From assembly GCF_021278985.1 (NCBI RefSeq), contig NZ_CP082833.1:2852001-2916000 (forward strand): a DNA stretch of 64,000 nt. Reading direction: 5' to 3'. Positions 25,701-34,417 of the stretch are shown here, piece by piece. Origin of the DNA: Citrobacter rodentium NBRC 105723 = DSM 16636. GTDB taxonomy: Bacteria; Pseudomonadota; Gammaproteobacteria; Enterobacterales; Enterobacteriaceae. Within the stretch, counting starts at the first letter, position 1. Each line of letters opens with the position of its first letter. The notes beneath the pieces are model-generated. The model did no database searches. It was not told where the DNA came from and saw only the letters and a program-made list of their open reading frames with translations. Both the position numbers and the translations under genes were made by a program.

Positions 25701-28700
25701 CGGTGATATTCACTACCGCCGAGGCATTTGCCGCATTCGTGCTGTCAACAACCTGGAAGGTATGCGCGCCTTCACCCAGCGCCGTGGTGGTCGTCCAGAC
25801 CCAGTTCCCGGTGCCGTCAACGGTTACCGTGCCGACATTAACGCCGTCGACCAGTACATTGAGCGTTGAATCTGGCGTGGCGGTACCGCGCAGGCCGGGC
25901 AGAGTGTCGTCGGTGGTGCCTCCGTTATTCACATCGCCCTGAACGCTACCCTCATCATCGACCACGGCGCTGATAACCGGCAGTCCGCTGCCGGAGCCGT
26001 TGAAGTTTGCCGGAGGGCTGGTATTGCCTGCCGTATCCCGGGCAGTGGCCGTCAGGTCGGCATTGCCGGTTTGCGCAGGGGTGATCGCAATGGAGAACGT
26101 GCCGTCTGTCGCTACGCCGGAACCAATGACATCGCCGTTGGCATCACGAATAATCACCGTGCTGCCGGTTTCCGCCGTACCGGTCACCGTGCCGCCATCC
26201 TGAGAAATGTCCACGTTTTCGGGCGCCGCAGGTGGGGTGGTATCCACCTCCAGAACGACCGGTGCAGAAGGCTGACTCTGGTTGCCCGCCGGATCGGTGG
26301 CGACCGCGGTCAGGGTATACGAGCCTTCAGTCAGCGGCGTGTCAGGCGTGATCGTCCAGTTGCCGTCGCCATCAACCACCGCCGTACCGATAACCGTATT
26401 ACCGTCAGACAGCGTAACGGTGCTGCCCGGTTCGCCGGTGCCGATAATTGGTAATTCTGGCTGATTGGTTGCCGCCGGGCTGTTTGGCGAGGTGATAAAC
26501 GGCGCATCGGGCGCGCTGGTATCTACCGTCACAGCAAACTCAGCCGAAGGCGGGCTGATGTTTCCGGCAGCATCTGACGCCGTTACGCTAAAGCTGTAGC
26601 TGCCTTCCGGCAGCGGGGTGGCTGGCGTAAAGCTCCAGACGCCGCCGATCACCTCTGCCGTGCCGATCGCCACGCCGTTATTCAGGATGGTGACAATGCT
26701 GCCCGTTTCGCCCGTGCCGCTCAGGGTCGGGGTGGTGTCATTTGTCTGGCCGCCGCTGCTCAGCGGCTCGCCGTTCTCGCTAACCGTGAGGGTAGGCGTG
26801 GTGGGCGCCTGGGTATCAACGCGTACGATCCGATCCGCTGAGGTGGTGCTGTTACCCGCCGGATCGGTGGCGGTGAGAGAGATGGTGTGATCGCCCGGCG
26901 TCAGCGGCGTTGTCAGCTGATAGCTCCAGTTTCCGGCGTTATCGATGGTCAGCGGCGGCAGCGCCACGCCGTCGAGAGTAATGGTAATCGTGTCGCCTGC
27001 GGTACCGCTTCCGCTCAGCAGCGGCAGCGTGTCGTCGGTGAACTGACCGTTATCCAGCGGGCCCGTCTGGCTGCCGACGTTATCCGTGATCGTCAGGTTC
27101 GGCGTCGCCGGCGCGGTCGTATCCACCACGATACCGGTTGGCGCGGAGGGATCGCTGACGTTGCCTGCCGCATCGGTCACGGTGATGGTGAACACATGCT
27201 CACCCTCGCCCAGTGCGGCGGAAGGATATTCCCAGGTGCCGTTGGCGATCGTGACGGTGGTAACCTCAACGCCATTGTCGTAAATGGTAATAATCTCTCC
27301 GTCCACTCCCGTTCCGCTGAGAACCGGCTGGGTTTCGTTGGTCGCCTGGCCGTTGCTTAACGGCGCGTCATCGCCATCGGATACGGTCAGCACTGGCGCA
27401 TCTGGCGCCGTGGTATCCACCGTAATAACAATCGCGGCGGAGTTCGCGCTGGTGTTGCCCAGCGGATCGCTGGCGGTGACGCTCAGCGTATGGCTGCCTT
27501 CGTTCAGGGCTGGGTTCGGGGTAAAGCTCCAGCTTCCGGCGTCGGTAACTACGGTTGTGCCAATCACCGTTGTGCCGTCATACACCGTGATAATGTCTCC
27601 GGCGGTACCGCTTCCGCTCAGCACCGGCTGCGTGGCGTCGGTAACGGCGTTGTTAGCCAGTTCACCGATAATTTCACCGGTGTTGTCAGTGATAGTCAGG
27701 ACCGGCACCGCGGGAGGCGTGGTATCGACCGTAATGATGATGGCGTCGGACGCGGCGCTGGTCTGATTCTGCGCGTCGGTGGCCGTCACGGTGAAGGTGT
27801 ACTCACCATCAGGAAGAACGTCCGTCGTCAGTGTCCAGTTGCCGTCGCTGTCAACGGTTGCGGTGCCCGGCAGCGGCACGCCGTCGTTCAGTATGGTGAT
27901 GGTCGCCCCCGGTTCGCCGGTACCGCTGAAGGTCAGCCGGTTGTCATCGGTACTTTGTCCGCTGCTCAGATTCCCTTTTACCTCGCCGATATCATCGACA
28001 ATCGATACCACCACCGGCGCTTCCGGCGCGGTGGTATCGGGGGCCTGTACGCTGGCTGGCTGACTGGTGTTGTTTGATCCATCGGTGGCGGTCACCGTAA
28101 GCGTTTCGCCGTTCTGTTGCGGCGTATCCAGCTCGACGCTGAAGTTCCCCTGATCGTCCGTTACGCCCTCACCAACGGGATTACCCGCCGGATCGCGAAT
28201 GGTGATTGTGCTGCCCGGCTCAGCGGTGCCGGTGACGGTGGCGCCGTCATCGGAAACGTCAAGGTTACCGGCAGGCTGTGGCGGAGTGGTATCCGGGGCG
28301 ACGGCGGTTGCCGGAGGGCTGGTCAGATTTGCTGTGTCGGTGACGACAACGGACACCGTTTCACCGTTGGTCTGCGGCGTATCCAGCACGACGCTGAAGT
28401 TCCCCTGGTCATCCGTTTTGCCCTGACCAATAGGATTACCAGCCGGATCGCGAATGGTGATTGTGCTGCCCGGCTCCGCGGTGCCGGTGACGGTGGCGCC
28501 GTTATCGGAAACGTCAAGATTACCGGCAGGCTGCGGCGGGGTGGTGTCCGGGGCGATCGCCGTTGTCGGCGGGCTGGTCAGATTCACCGCGTCGGTGACG
28601 ATGGCGGTTAAAATCTCGCCGTTGGTTTGCGGTGTGGTCAGGGTGACGGTAAAGGTACCGTCGGCCCGTACCTCCGCGGAACCGAGCGGCGTGTTGTCGC

Positions 28701-31700
28701 TGGCGTAGATGGTCACGGTAGTACCGGCTTCGGCGGTACCGGTGACGGTGGCGCCGTCGTCCGAAACATCCAGATTACCTGCCGCCAGCGGCGCGGTGGT
28801 ATCAGGCGCAGTGGTGGTGGCCGGAGGGCTAGTCAGGTTTGCCGGATCGGTGACGATAGCGGTTAAAATCTCGCCGTTAGTCTGCGGTGTATTCAGGGTG
28901 ACGGTGAAGGTACCGTTGGGCTGAACCAGCGCAGAACCGAGCGGCGTGTTGTCGCTGGCGTAGATGATCACGGTAGTACCCGCTTCGGCAGTACCGGTGA
29001 CGGTGGTGCCATCATCAGAAACGTCAAGATTACCGGCGGGCTGCGGCGGAGTAGTGTCCGGCGCGGTGGCGGTTGCCGGAAGACTTTCCTGGTTCGCGGG
29101 ATCGGTGACAATTGCGGTCACAATCTGACCGTTGGTCTGCGGCGTGTTCAGGGTAACGGTGAAAGTACCATCATCCTGAACCACTACGCTACCCAGCGGT
29201 GCGCTGTCGCTGCCGTAGATAGTCACGGTGGCGCCTGCTTCGGCTGTACCGGTGATCGTGAGGCCGTCATCAGAAACGTCCAGGTTACCGGCAGGCTGCG
29301 GCGGGGTGGTATCCACGGTGACGGTCCAGGCCGCAGAAGGGGCGCTGATATTACCTGTCGCGTCGGTGGCGGTGACGGTTATGGTGTGTGTTCCGTCGCT
29401 GAGCGCAGGCGGCGTGACGCTCCAGCTACCGTTGGTCACGGTGGCCGTGCCGATCCTTACTCCGTTGTCGAAAATAGTGATTATGCTGCCATTTTCACCG
29501 CTGCCGCTAAAAGTCGGTGTGGTGTCGTTGGTGCTGCCGCCGTTGGCGATGATGCCGGTCTGCGGATCGCTGTCGTCGGTGGCGGAGGTAATGGTGGGTA
29601 CGAGCGGCGCGGTGGTGTCCACAACCACCTCAAACGCCGCTGACGGCGCGCTGACGTTGCCTGCGGCATCGGTGGCGGTAATGGTCAGACTGTGTCTGCC
29701 TTCACCCAGCGCGTCAGTTGGGGTAAAGGTCCACACGCCGTTTACCACCTGAGTTTCCCCAAGCAGCGTGGCGCCATCGTAGATTGATATCGTCTCGCCG
29801 TCGATGCCGGTACCGCTCAGGGCCGGGCGCGAATCGTTGGTGGTATCGCCGCTGGCGAGCGTGCCGGTGCCCGGCGCGACATCGTCCGTCACGGCGCCGA
29901 TGATCGGTTGATCCGGTGCGGTAAGATCGACGGTGATGCTTACTACCGCCGAGGCATTTGCCGCATTCGTGCTGTCAACAACCTGGAAGGTATGCGCGCC
30001 TTCCCCCAGCGCCGTGGTGGTCGTCCAGACCCAGTTCCCGGTGCCGTCAACGGTTACCGTGCCGACATTAACGCCATCGACCAGAACATTGAGCGTTGAA
30101 TCTGGCGTGGCGGTACCGCGCAGGCCGGGCAGGGTGTCATCGGTGGTTTGCCCACTTCTCAGATCGCCCTGAACGCTACCTACATCATCGACCACGGCGC
30201 TGATAACCGGCAGTCCGCTGCCGGAGCCGTTGAAGTTTGCCGGAGGGCTGGTATTGCCTGCCGTATCCCGGGCAGTGGCCGTCAGGTCGGCATTGCCGGT
30301 TTGCGCAGGGGTGATCGCAATGGAGAACGTGCCGTCTGTCGCTACGCCGGAACCAATGACATCGCCGTTGGCATCACGAATAATCACCGTGCTGCCGGTT
30401 TCCGCCGTACCGGTCACCGTGCCGCCATCCTGAGAAATGTCCACGTTTTCGGGCGCCGCAGGTGGGGTGGTATCAACTTCCAGAACAATCGGTGCAGAAG
30501 GCTGACTCTGGTTGCCCGCCGGATCGGTGGCGACCGCGGTCAGGGTATACGAGCCTTCAGTCAGCGGCGTGTCAGGCGTGATCGTCCAGTTGCCGTCGCC
30601 ATCAACCACCGCCGTACCGATAACCGTATTACCGTCAGACAGCGTAACGGTGCTGCCCGGTTCGCCGGTGCCGCTGATGGGCAATTCTGGCTGATTGGTC
30701 GCCGCCGGAGTGGTCGGCGAGGTGATAAACGGCGCATCGGGCGCGCTGGTATCTACCGTAATAGTGACAGAAGCGGACGGTGTGCTGGTCTGGTTATTCG
30801 CGTCGGTCGCCGTAACGGTAAAGTTATGGTTGCCGTCTTCAAGAACGGGTGTCGTGAGCGTCCATGTACCGTCGCTGCCGACAATAACGCTTCCCGGCAA
30901 CGCCGTCCCCCCGTCCAGAATGGTAATAGTCGCGCCAGGCTCACCGGTCCCGCTGAAGGTTAATTGATTATCATCGGTGCTTTGCCCGGCGCTCAGATCA
31001 CCTTTCACATCGCCTGCATCATCAACAATCGATACCACTACCGGCGCTTCCGGCGCGGTGATATCGGGCGCCTGTACGTTGGCAGGCTGACTGGTGTTGC
31101 TTGATCCATCGGTGGCGGTCACCGTGAGCGTTTCGCCGTTTTTTTGTGGCGTGTCCAGATCGACGCTGAAGTTCCCTTGCTCATCCGTTACGCCCTCACC
31201 AACGGGATTACCCGCCGGATCGCGAATGGTGATTGTGCTGCCCGGCTCAGCGGTGCCGGTGACGGTGGCGCCGTCGTCTGAAACGTCAAGATTGCCGGCA
31301 GGCTGCGGCGGGGTGGTGTCCGGGGCGACGGCGGTTGCCGGAGGGCTGGTCAGGTTTGCCGTGTCGGTGACGACAACGGTTACCGTTTCACCGTTGGTCT
31401 GCGGCGTATCCAGCACGACGTTGAAGTTCCCCTGGTCATCCGTTTTGCCCTGACCAATCGGATTACCAGCCGGATCGCGAATAGTGATCGTACTGCCCGG
31501 CTCTGCGGTGCCGGTGACGGTGGTACCGTCGTCTGAAACGTCAAGATTACCGGCAGGCTGCGGCGGGGTAGTATCCGGCGCAGTCACCGTGCCGGAAGGT
31601 CCGCTATTCCCTGCTTTATCCATCGCAATAGCCGTCAGCACTTCTCCGTTCTGGAGCGCTTGCGTGAGCGTTAAAGTAAATTTGCCATTGCTGTCTGCGG

Positions 31701-32709
31701 TTACCGTACCCAGCGCCGTACCATCGCTATTGGTAATGGTTACCGTACTGCCAGCCTCCGCGTTCCCGGAGATAACAAGCCCGTCTGCGGAGATAGCCAG
31801 ATCAGTTATCGCGCCGGGAGCCTGGGTATCCACAACAAAGGTAAAATCGCCGGACACCTCGCTGGTATTACCCGCCTTGTCCGTCGCCGTAACCGTCAGC
31901 TCATGTTTGCCATCGGTCAGTGGTGACGGCGGTCTGAAGCTCCAGCGACCTGACGAGTCTGCTGTCACCGTACCGAGAACCTGACCATTGTCATAAATGG
32001 TGATCACCGCGCCAGCTTCACCGGTGCCGGAAAAAATGGGGCGGCTGTCATTGGTCGTCTGGTCATACTGAATCGCACCCGTGATAGCTGAGACGGAATC
32101 CAGTGCGCTGGTAATGACTGGTACAACGGGGGCTGTGGTGTCAATGCTGCCTGACGGAGGGGGAGTAATGCCGCCGCCAGTGTCAGTGCTGCCTCCCGTG
32201 TTACCGCCGCCATTATTATTACCGCCGCCGATATTAGTGCCGCTGTCAGGATTACCGCTACCGTTATCGTCGTTATTGCCGCTACTGCCACCGCCGCCCG
32301 ACGAGGCGATTGCCGCGATCCCCCCGGCGGCGACCACGCCGCCCAGCACCCAGGGCCAGATAGCGCCGCCTTCGTTGGTGCCGTCAGCGATCAGCAGTTC
32401 ATCAAGGGATGAGATCTGTTCAAACTGCACCCCTGCTTCCGGGTTCTCTATCCACCATAAGGCGCCGCTGCTGTCTTCCAGTACCAGCTGACTCGCGCCC
32501 TGGCCGTTCGTGACGTAGAAGTTTTTTATCGTTAGCTTTTCGCCAGACTGTAAGGTGATGACCAGATCCTGATTAACGCGAGCAAGCTGGCTAATTTCTT
32601 CCCGTTGTGCGGATAACTTCACAATGGAAGGGGTATTCAGTGTCAATTCAGAAGCTTCGACACTGGTGGAGACGCCCGTCAATTTCGATATAACGGCGAG
32701 AAGACGCAT
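19759..32709 (-). CDS. bapA: Giant BapA-like biofilm adhesin with Ig-like repeats, type I secretion substrate
   Basis: A protein of 4,316 residues, uninterrupted. Residues 1-130 form the BapA-type N-terminal prefix (MRLLAVISKLTGVSTSVEAS..., then a hydrophobic VLGGVVAAGGIAAIASS stretch). A Gly/Asn/Ser linker spans about 136-190. About 190-3,445 are tandem Ig-like domains of two lengths: about 85 residues (PAGNLDVSDDG type) and about 100 residues (TSVTDDVAPxTGxL type). The last 870 residues hold larger T1SS-143-type domains and end with a GGNGVDTWRNFSL...GDKIDIGDLL secretion signal. There is no classical RTX nonapeptide array and no cleaved signal peptide. Salmonella BapA, similarly placed next to smpB, is somewhat shorter. 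Its exporter genes follow in the same direction. Confidence 0.95.
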   Translation of the reverse strand: MRLLAVISKLTGVSTSVEASELTLNTPSIVKLSAQREEISQLARVNQDLVITLQSGEKLTIKNFYVTNGQGASQLVLEDSSGALWWIENPEAGVQFEQISSLDELLIADGTNEGGAIWPWVLGGVVAAGGIAAIASSGGGGSSGNNDDNGSGNPDSGTNIGGGNNNGGGNTGGSTDTGGGITPPPSGSIDTTAPVVPVITSALDSVSAITGAIQYDQTTNDSRPIFSGTGEAGAVITIYDNGQVLGTVTADSSGRWSFRPPSPLTDGKHELTVTATDKAGNTSEVSGDFTFVVDTQAPGAITDLAISADGLVISGNAEAGSTVTITNSDGTALGTVTADSNGKFTLTLTQALQNGEVLTAIAMDKAGNSGPSGTVTAPDTTPPQPAGNLDVSDDGTTVTGTAEPGSTITIRDPAGNPIGQGKTDDQGNFNVVLDTPQTNGETVTVVVTDTANLTSPPATAVAPDTTPPQPAGNLDVSDDGATVTGTAEPGSTITIRDPAGNPVGEGVTDEQGNFSVDLDTPQKNGETLTVTATDGSSNTSQPANVQAPDITAPEAPVVVSIVDDAGDVKGDLSAGQSTDDNQLTFSGTGEPGATITILDGGTALPGSVIVGSDGTWTLTTPVLEDGNHNFTVTATDANNQTSTPSASVTITVDTSAPDAPFITSPTTPAATNQPELPISGTGEPGSTVTLSDGNTVIGTAVVDGDGNWTITPDTPLTEGSYTLTAVATDPAGNQSQPSAPIVLEVDTTPPAAPENVDISQDGGTVTGTAETGSTVIIRDANGDVIGSGVATDGTFSIAITPAQTGNADLTATARDTAGNTSPPANFNGSGSGLPVISAVVDDVGSVQGDLRSGQTTDDTLPGLRGTATPDSTLNVLVDGVNVGTVTVDGTGNWVWTTTTALGEGAHTFQVVDSTNAANASAVVSITVDLTAPDQPIIGAVTDDVAPGTGTLASGDTTNDSRPALSGTGIDGETISIYDGATLLGETQVVNGVWTFTPTDALGEGRHSLTITATDAAGNVSAPSAAFEVVVDTTAPLVPTITSATDDSDPQTGIIANGGSTNDTTPTFSGSGENGSIITIFDNGVRIGTATVTNGSWSVTPPALSDGTHTITVTATDATGNISAPSAAWTVTVDTTPPQPAGNLDVSDDGLTITGTAEAGATVTIYGSDSAPLGSVVVQDDGTFTVTLNTPQTNGQIVTAIVTDPANQESLPATATAPDTTPPQPAGNLDVSDDGTTVTGTAEAGTTVIIYASDNTPLGSALVQPNGTFTVTLNTPQTNGEILTAIVTDPANLTSPPATTTAPDTTAPLAAGNLDVSDDGATVTGTAEAGTTVTIYASDNTPLGSAEVRADGTFTVTLTTPQTNGEILTAIVTDAVNLTSPPTTAIAPDTTPPQPAGNLDVSDNGATVTGTAEPGSTITIRDPAGNPIGQGKTDDQGNFSVVLDTPQTNGETVSVVVTDTANLTSPPATAVAPDTTPPQPAGNLDVSDDGATVTGTAEPGSTITIRDPAGNPVGEGVTDDQGNFSVELDTPQQNGETLTVTATDGSNNTSQPASVQAPDTTAPEAPVVVSIVDDIGEVKGNLSSGQSTDDNRLTFSGTGEPGATITILNDGVPLPGTATVDSDGNWTLTTDVLPDGEYTFTVTATDAQNQTSAASDAIIITVDTTPPAVPVLTITDNTGEIIGELANNAVTDATQPVLSGSGTAGDIITVYDGTTVIGTTVVTDAGSWSFTPNPALNEGSHTLSVTASDPLGNTSANSAAIVITVDTTAPDAPVLTVSDGDDAPLSNGQATNETQPVLSGTGVDGEIITIYDNGVEVTTVTIANGTWEYPSAALGEGEHVFTITVTDAAGNVSDPSAPTGIVVDTTAPATPNLTITDNVGSQTGPLDNGQFTDDTLPLLSGSGTAGDTITITLDGVALPPLTIDNAGNWSYQLTTPLTPGDHTISLTATDPAGNSTTSADRIVRVDTQAPTTPTLTVSENGEPLSSGGQTNDTTPTLSGTGETGSIVTILNNGVAIGTAEVIGGVWSFTPATPLPEGSYSFSVTASDAAGNISPPSAEFAVTVDTSAPDAPFITSPNSPAATNQPELPIIGTGEPGSTVTLSDGNTVIGTAVVDGDGNWTITPDTPLTEGSYTLTAVATDPAGNQSQPSAPVVLEVDTTPPAAPENVDISQDGGTVTGTAETGSTVIIRDANGDVIGSGVATDGTFSIAITPAQTGNADLTATARDTAGNTSPPANFNGSGSGLPVISAVVDDEGSVQGDVNNGGTTDDTLPGLRGTATPDSTLNVLVDGVNVGTVTVDGTGNWVWTTTTALGEGAHTFQVVDSTNAANASAVVNITVDLTAPVQPAIGSVTDDVAPGTGTLASGDTTNDARPALSGTGTDGETISIYDGATLLGETQVVNGAWTFTPPTALDEGSHSLTITATDAAGNVSVPSAAFEVVVDTTAPLAPTITSATDDSDPQTGIIANGGSTNDTTPAFTGSGEEGSTITFYDNGVRIGTATVTNGSWSFTPPALSAGTHNITVTATDATGNISAPSAAWTVNVDTTAPLAPVIQSVTDDTAPVTGVLANGQSTNDSQPTFQGTAEPGATVTLYDGTTVIGSVVAGADGSWSLSPDSPLNNGLHNLTVTATDAAGNEGPAASFSLTVDTLAPSTPVITSVTDDVAPNSGALANGQSTNDTRPTLAGTAEANSTVSIFDGTTLLGTVQADGTGAWSFTPPTALASGSHTFNVTATDAAGNVSTGAGFTLVVDTVAPTAPVIVSVADNVTPGTGDLSSGQTTNDPRPVITGTGEPGSTINVYDGSVLLGTAVVSEGGSWTYRPDGLAQGTHTLRVTATDAAGNTGPASANFTLTVDTAAPVAPVITSVTDDAGPVTGSLTSGQSTNDTRPTFTGTGEPGTTISVADNGVIIGTATVGDNGAWTFTPTSDLGQGSHPLTFTPTDAAGNVGPAASFTVAVDSVAPLAPAIVSVVDDSAPQTGNLSPGQSTNDTRPTLNGTGEAGTTLTFSDNGTVIGSVVVSADGTWTFTPTTALSNGPHTLSVNATDAAGNVGPSSSFNVTVDTVAPAAPVITTILDDVSNNTGAIGSGQSTNDTLPELRGTSEPGAFINIYDGATLLTPTPIQADANGAWSFTPTAALGEGSHSFTAQATDAAGNVSPASAISTIVVDTTPPAAPANLAVVANGASVTGTAEAGSTITITGSNGTVLGTGVADGSGNFAVLISPSQVGGETLQVIAQDRAGNTGAAGSVVAPFTGLPGSPVIASLTDDVGSITGSVANGQATNDATPLINGTGQPFATITIYSDGVSIGTTTANAEGNWSFAPSTAIADGTHALTATATNANGTSTFSPTFSVTVDTVTAAPTGSVSGDGASISGTAEAGSTVTITLSTGETVTTTANSSGNYTYTFDRKQTSGENISVSATDAVGNVSTPTQVQAPTLPISASDNVENLTITTDATVTNSDYSDYGLLLVGALGNVANVLGNDTAAVEFTVQSGGSANLVIDASTTGVVLSLLNTQEVAIQKYDAATNSWTTVIDTAQAQFANLLTLGSSGVTVNVSGLEGGTYRVLTYNTALLATGSYTALNVSVEETSAGTITSAETQTGNVLNNDSAPLDTVVTTVTSANGNSVTLGSGSSVLQGVYGTLTINPDGSYSYALNPNSPASVIGRTESFTYTITGGGNSTSAKLVITLGNETPASSVTAVDNLVTLPYDTHVEAINNGPSSQGGFTVVNVSLGNVLDVGVLDRLSNPIIFDVEEGTTRTMTLQSTIGGVAVASSFDLYIYRFNDVTQRFEQWRVEPNWLNAPLLGGQSSQLTLNLPGGEYLFLLNPSFGITALTGYTLNVLADHVYSVESLSTATQGNLLNDDVAPDGTLVTQVNGVAVAATGTTTIVGAWGTLTIDAQGNYSYTLKSGIGADSTRTPDSFVYTVRAPNGDTDTASLNIQPTARTLDAVNDVSDTLIAPSVQDTASYLDTTVGTASWGALGRSGSGSGTFEVADGTILKGAAIVFNVSTLITLGNLTINWTVLENGVVIRSGTAPVANITLGGATVTVNLTGLELDGGTYTLNFTGNNTLVGAATITPRITGTTVDLDNFETSGTHAVSGNIFDGSDSAGALDQLNTVDTRLTVTGASGSSATLDPYSNAPTTIQGQYGSLQIRADGSYTYTLNNGVAISSITTKETFSYKLDDTRGHTDTATLTVDIAPQVVSTAQNDVLVGSAYGDTLIYNLLNASSATGGNGVDTWRNFSLAQGDKIDIGDLLVGWNGQNASLGNYLTVTTSGGNTTIAIDRDGSGSTYQSTTLVTLENVQTTLNELIEQNHIVT
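25080..26519 (-). repeat. Intragenic long direct repeat copy B in bapA
   Basis: About 1.44 kb nearly identical to 29310-30749, at a constant offset of 4,230 bases (1,410 codons). It encodes residues about 2,064-2,543, covering five to six Ig-like domains including the SAPDAPFITSP and NFNGSGSGLPVISAVVDD segments. Both ends drop abruptly into diverged repeats. Confidence 0.85.
28600..29310 (-). repeat. Tandem 255-bp Ig-domain repeats in bapA
   Basis: Three near-identical units with a period of 255 bases (85 codons). The landmark GTGTTGTCGC occurs at 28691 and 28946, and its variant GCGCTGTCGC at 29201. Each unit encodes one PAGNLDVSDDG...TVTIYASDNTPLGSA domain. Confidence 0.82.
29310..30749 (-). 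repeat. Intragenic long direct repeat copy A in bapA
   Basis: Partner of 25080-26519. It encodes residues about 654-1,133. High identity even at third positions implies a recent duplication or ongoing gene conversion. Confidence 0.85.
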
Positions 32710-33326
32710 ATTTTTACTCCTGATAGCTTGCTCTAAGCGTTAATTTTAAAATCACCCACCAGGCAAAATGTGCAGACGAACGCTCCCGTTCATCATGATG
32801 ATGAATTCTCGCGGATGATTTCTGTTTACTGGTCGTGCAGAAGGTAATGTCTTGTTTGCTGTGTAACCTTTTGTTTTTTGATGTGCTGGTACTTTCGTAT
32901 TAGATGATATAGTCAGAAAGATCTGTTTTCGCAACTTAAGTAATATTGATGAGGCGTTAAATGAAGCCTGGATATAGGCCCTACGGAGCGGTGATGAGGC
33001 TGGGGACGTGAAGGTTAAACTTAAGGTGTTTTATTAACTTATTGTATTTAAACTTTTTTAAATGTTTTTCTGCGGTGTGCTAAAGATAATTACAAGCATA
33101 AAGTGTAATGTCATTGCGGCGTGATAAAAGCTAAAAAAATTTTTATTGGAAGTATTATGATCTTAAGCTACGTAATCATTTTGAATATATTTAATAATAT
33201 ATTGTGGTTATTTTATCGATTCAGCAAAATTGCTCTGCGGAATAATGAGAATATATTTTTGAAGTTTCAGAGGGTAATTAATAGCAACCGACCTGAAAAT
33301 GTCAGATCGGTCACAAATAAGGACGA
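32710..33326. other. AT-rich intergenic region upstream of bapA
   Basis: A stretch of 617 bases between the bapA start and the smpB stop. It becomes strongly AT-rich from about 33,000 to 33,290. It must contain the bapA promoter, and its composition suits H-NS silencing. I find no clear consensus promoter or small gene. A short open frame from 33121 continues antisense into smpB and has no ribosome binding site. In Salmonella bapA is activated by CsgD, but no CsgD site can be asserted here. Confidence 0.6.
33287..33311 (-). terminator. Probable smpB terminator hairpin
   Basis: Imperfect stem ACCGA(t)CTGA / TCAG(g)TCGGT 16 bases after the smpB stop codon on the minus strand, followed by a weak TTGCTATTAATT tract. 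Confidence 0.45.
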
Positions 33327-33809
33327 TCAGCGTCCGGCGTTTTTCATGATGCGGGCTTTATCCAGCTGCCATTCGCGCTCTTTAAGATCGGAACGCTTAT
33401 CGTGCTGCTTCTTACCTTTCGCCACGCCGATTTTGACTTTGCACCAGGCATTTTTCCAGTACAACGAGAGGGCGACAACGGTATAACCTTCGCGATTGAC
33501 GCGACCATACAGCGAGTCGAGCTCGCGCTGGTTGAGCAGCAGCTTACGGGTTCGCGTAGGGTCGCACACCACATGAGTAGAGGCGACGGCCATTGGCGTA
33601 AAGTTGGCGCCAAACAGATAGGCTTCACCGTCTCTCAACAGGACATAGCTGTCGCCGATGTTGGCTTTACCGGCACGCAAGGATTTCACTTCCCATCCTT
33701 GCAGGGCCAGTCCCGCTTCGAATTCTTCTTCGATAAAATATTCGTGTCGCGCGCGCTTGTTGAGCGCGATGGTGGCTGAGCCAGGTTTGTGTGCTTTTTT
33801 CTTCGTCAT
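33327..33809 (-). CDS. smpB: SsrA-binding protein SmpB
   Basis: A protein of 160 residues starting MTKKKAHKPGSATIALNKRARHEYF with the start at 33809; an upstream in-frame methionine would add 15 unlike residues. It has the OB-fold core (GWEVKSLRAGKANIGDSYV) and the basic C-terminal tail (WQLDKARIMKNAGR) that enters the decoding centre. It is the obligate partner of tmRNA in ribosome rescue. The length equals E. coli SmpB. Confidence 0.98.
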   Translation of the reverse strand: MTKKKAHKPGSATIALNKRARHEYFIEEEFEAGLALQGWEVKSLRAGKANIGDSYVLLRDGEAYLFGANFTPMAVASTHVVCDPTRTRKLLLNQRELDSLYGRVNREGYTVVALSLYWKNAWCKVKIGVAKGKKQHDKRSDLKEREWQLDKARIMKNAGR

Positions 33810-33979
33810 AGTGCCGCTCAGTATAGGTAAACTGGAATTGAAAAACACCCCCATTTCGTCCTCCGGGGGGTAATGGACTATCTTAACATGAACAGGGTTA
33901 TCCCCTGGTGTGGGATAGCGTTTTTTTTAGCATCTGATAAATGGTATTATTTGTTCGATTTTTGTTGATGGAAATAGCT

Positions 33980-34417
33980 ATGCCGCAGATTAGTCGAACC
34001 GCGTTAGTCCCTTACAGCGCGGAACAGATGTATCAGTTAGTGAATGACGTTCAGTCCTATCCCCAGTTTCTGCCGGGTTGCACCGGTAGCCGTATTCTGG
34101 AATCGACGCCGGGGCAGATGACGGCAGCCGTTGATGTGTCGAAAGCCGGTATCAGCAAGACGTTTACTACGCGAAATCAGTTAACCCGGAATCAGAGCAT
34201 TCTGATGAATCTGGTCGATGGTCCGTTTAAGAAGCTGATTGGCGGCTGGAAATTTACTCCGCTGAGTCAGGAAGCCTGTCGTATTGAGTTTCACCTCGAC
34301 TTTGAATTTACCAATAAGCTGATTGAGCTGGCCTTTGGACGGATATTCAAGGAGCTGGCTGCCAATATGGTGCAGGCATTTACGGTCCGCGCGAAAGAGG
34401 TTTACAGTGCCGGCTAA
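33980..34417 (+). CDS. ratA: Ribosome association toxin RatA (START/polyketide cyclase-like)
   Basis: A protein of 145 residues from MPQISRTALVPYSAEQMYQLV; an alternative start at 33941 would give 158 residues as in some annotations. It has the START-like fold with the family segment DVQSYPQFLPGC. The E. coli protein binds 50S subunits and blocks 70S formation when overproduced; its physiological role may be in ubiquinone binding like COQ10. It is divergent from smpB and overlaps ratB. Confidence 0.92.
   Translation: MPQISRTALVPYSAEQMYQLVNDVQSYPQFLPGCTGSRILESTPGQMTAAVDVSKAGISKTFTTRNQLTRNQSILMNLVDGPFKKLIGGWKFTPLSQEACRIEFHLDFEFTNKLIELAFGRIFKELAANMVQAFTVRAKEVYSAG

Noticed and set aside
20095..30963. 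Many long open frames on the plus strand across the adhesin gene (for example 21583-22437, 23396-24076, 30148-30963)
   Set aside because: They are antisense shadows of a GC-rich repetitive gene; their translations are low-complexity and repeat with the sense repeats, and none has a ribosome binding site.
22000..32000. CRISPR-like appearance of regularly repeated DNA
   Set aside because: The repeats are protein-coding, long (255-300 bases or more), diverged in phase with codons and without unique spacers.
33121..33486. Open frame of 121 codons on the plus strand downstream of smpB
   Set aside because: The first part is in AT-rich intergenic sequence and the rest is antisense to smpB; no ribosome binding site and no recognisable domain.
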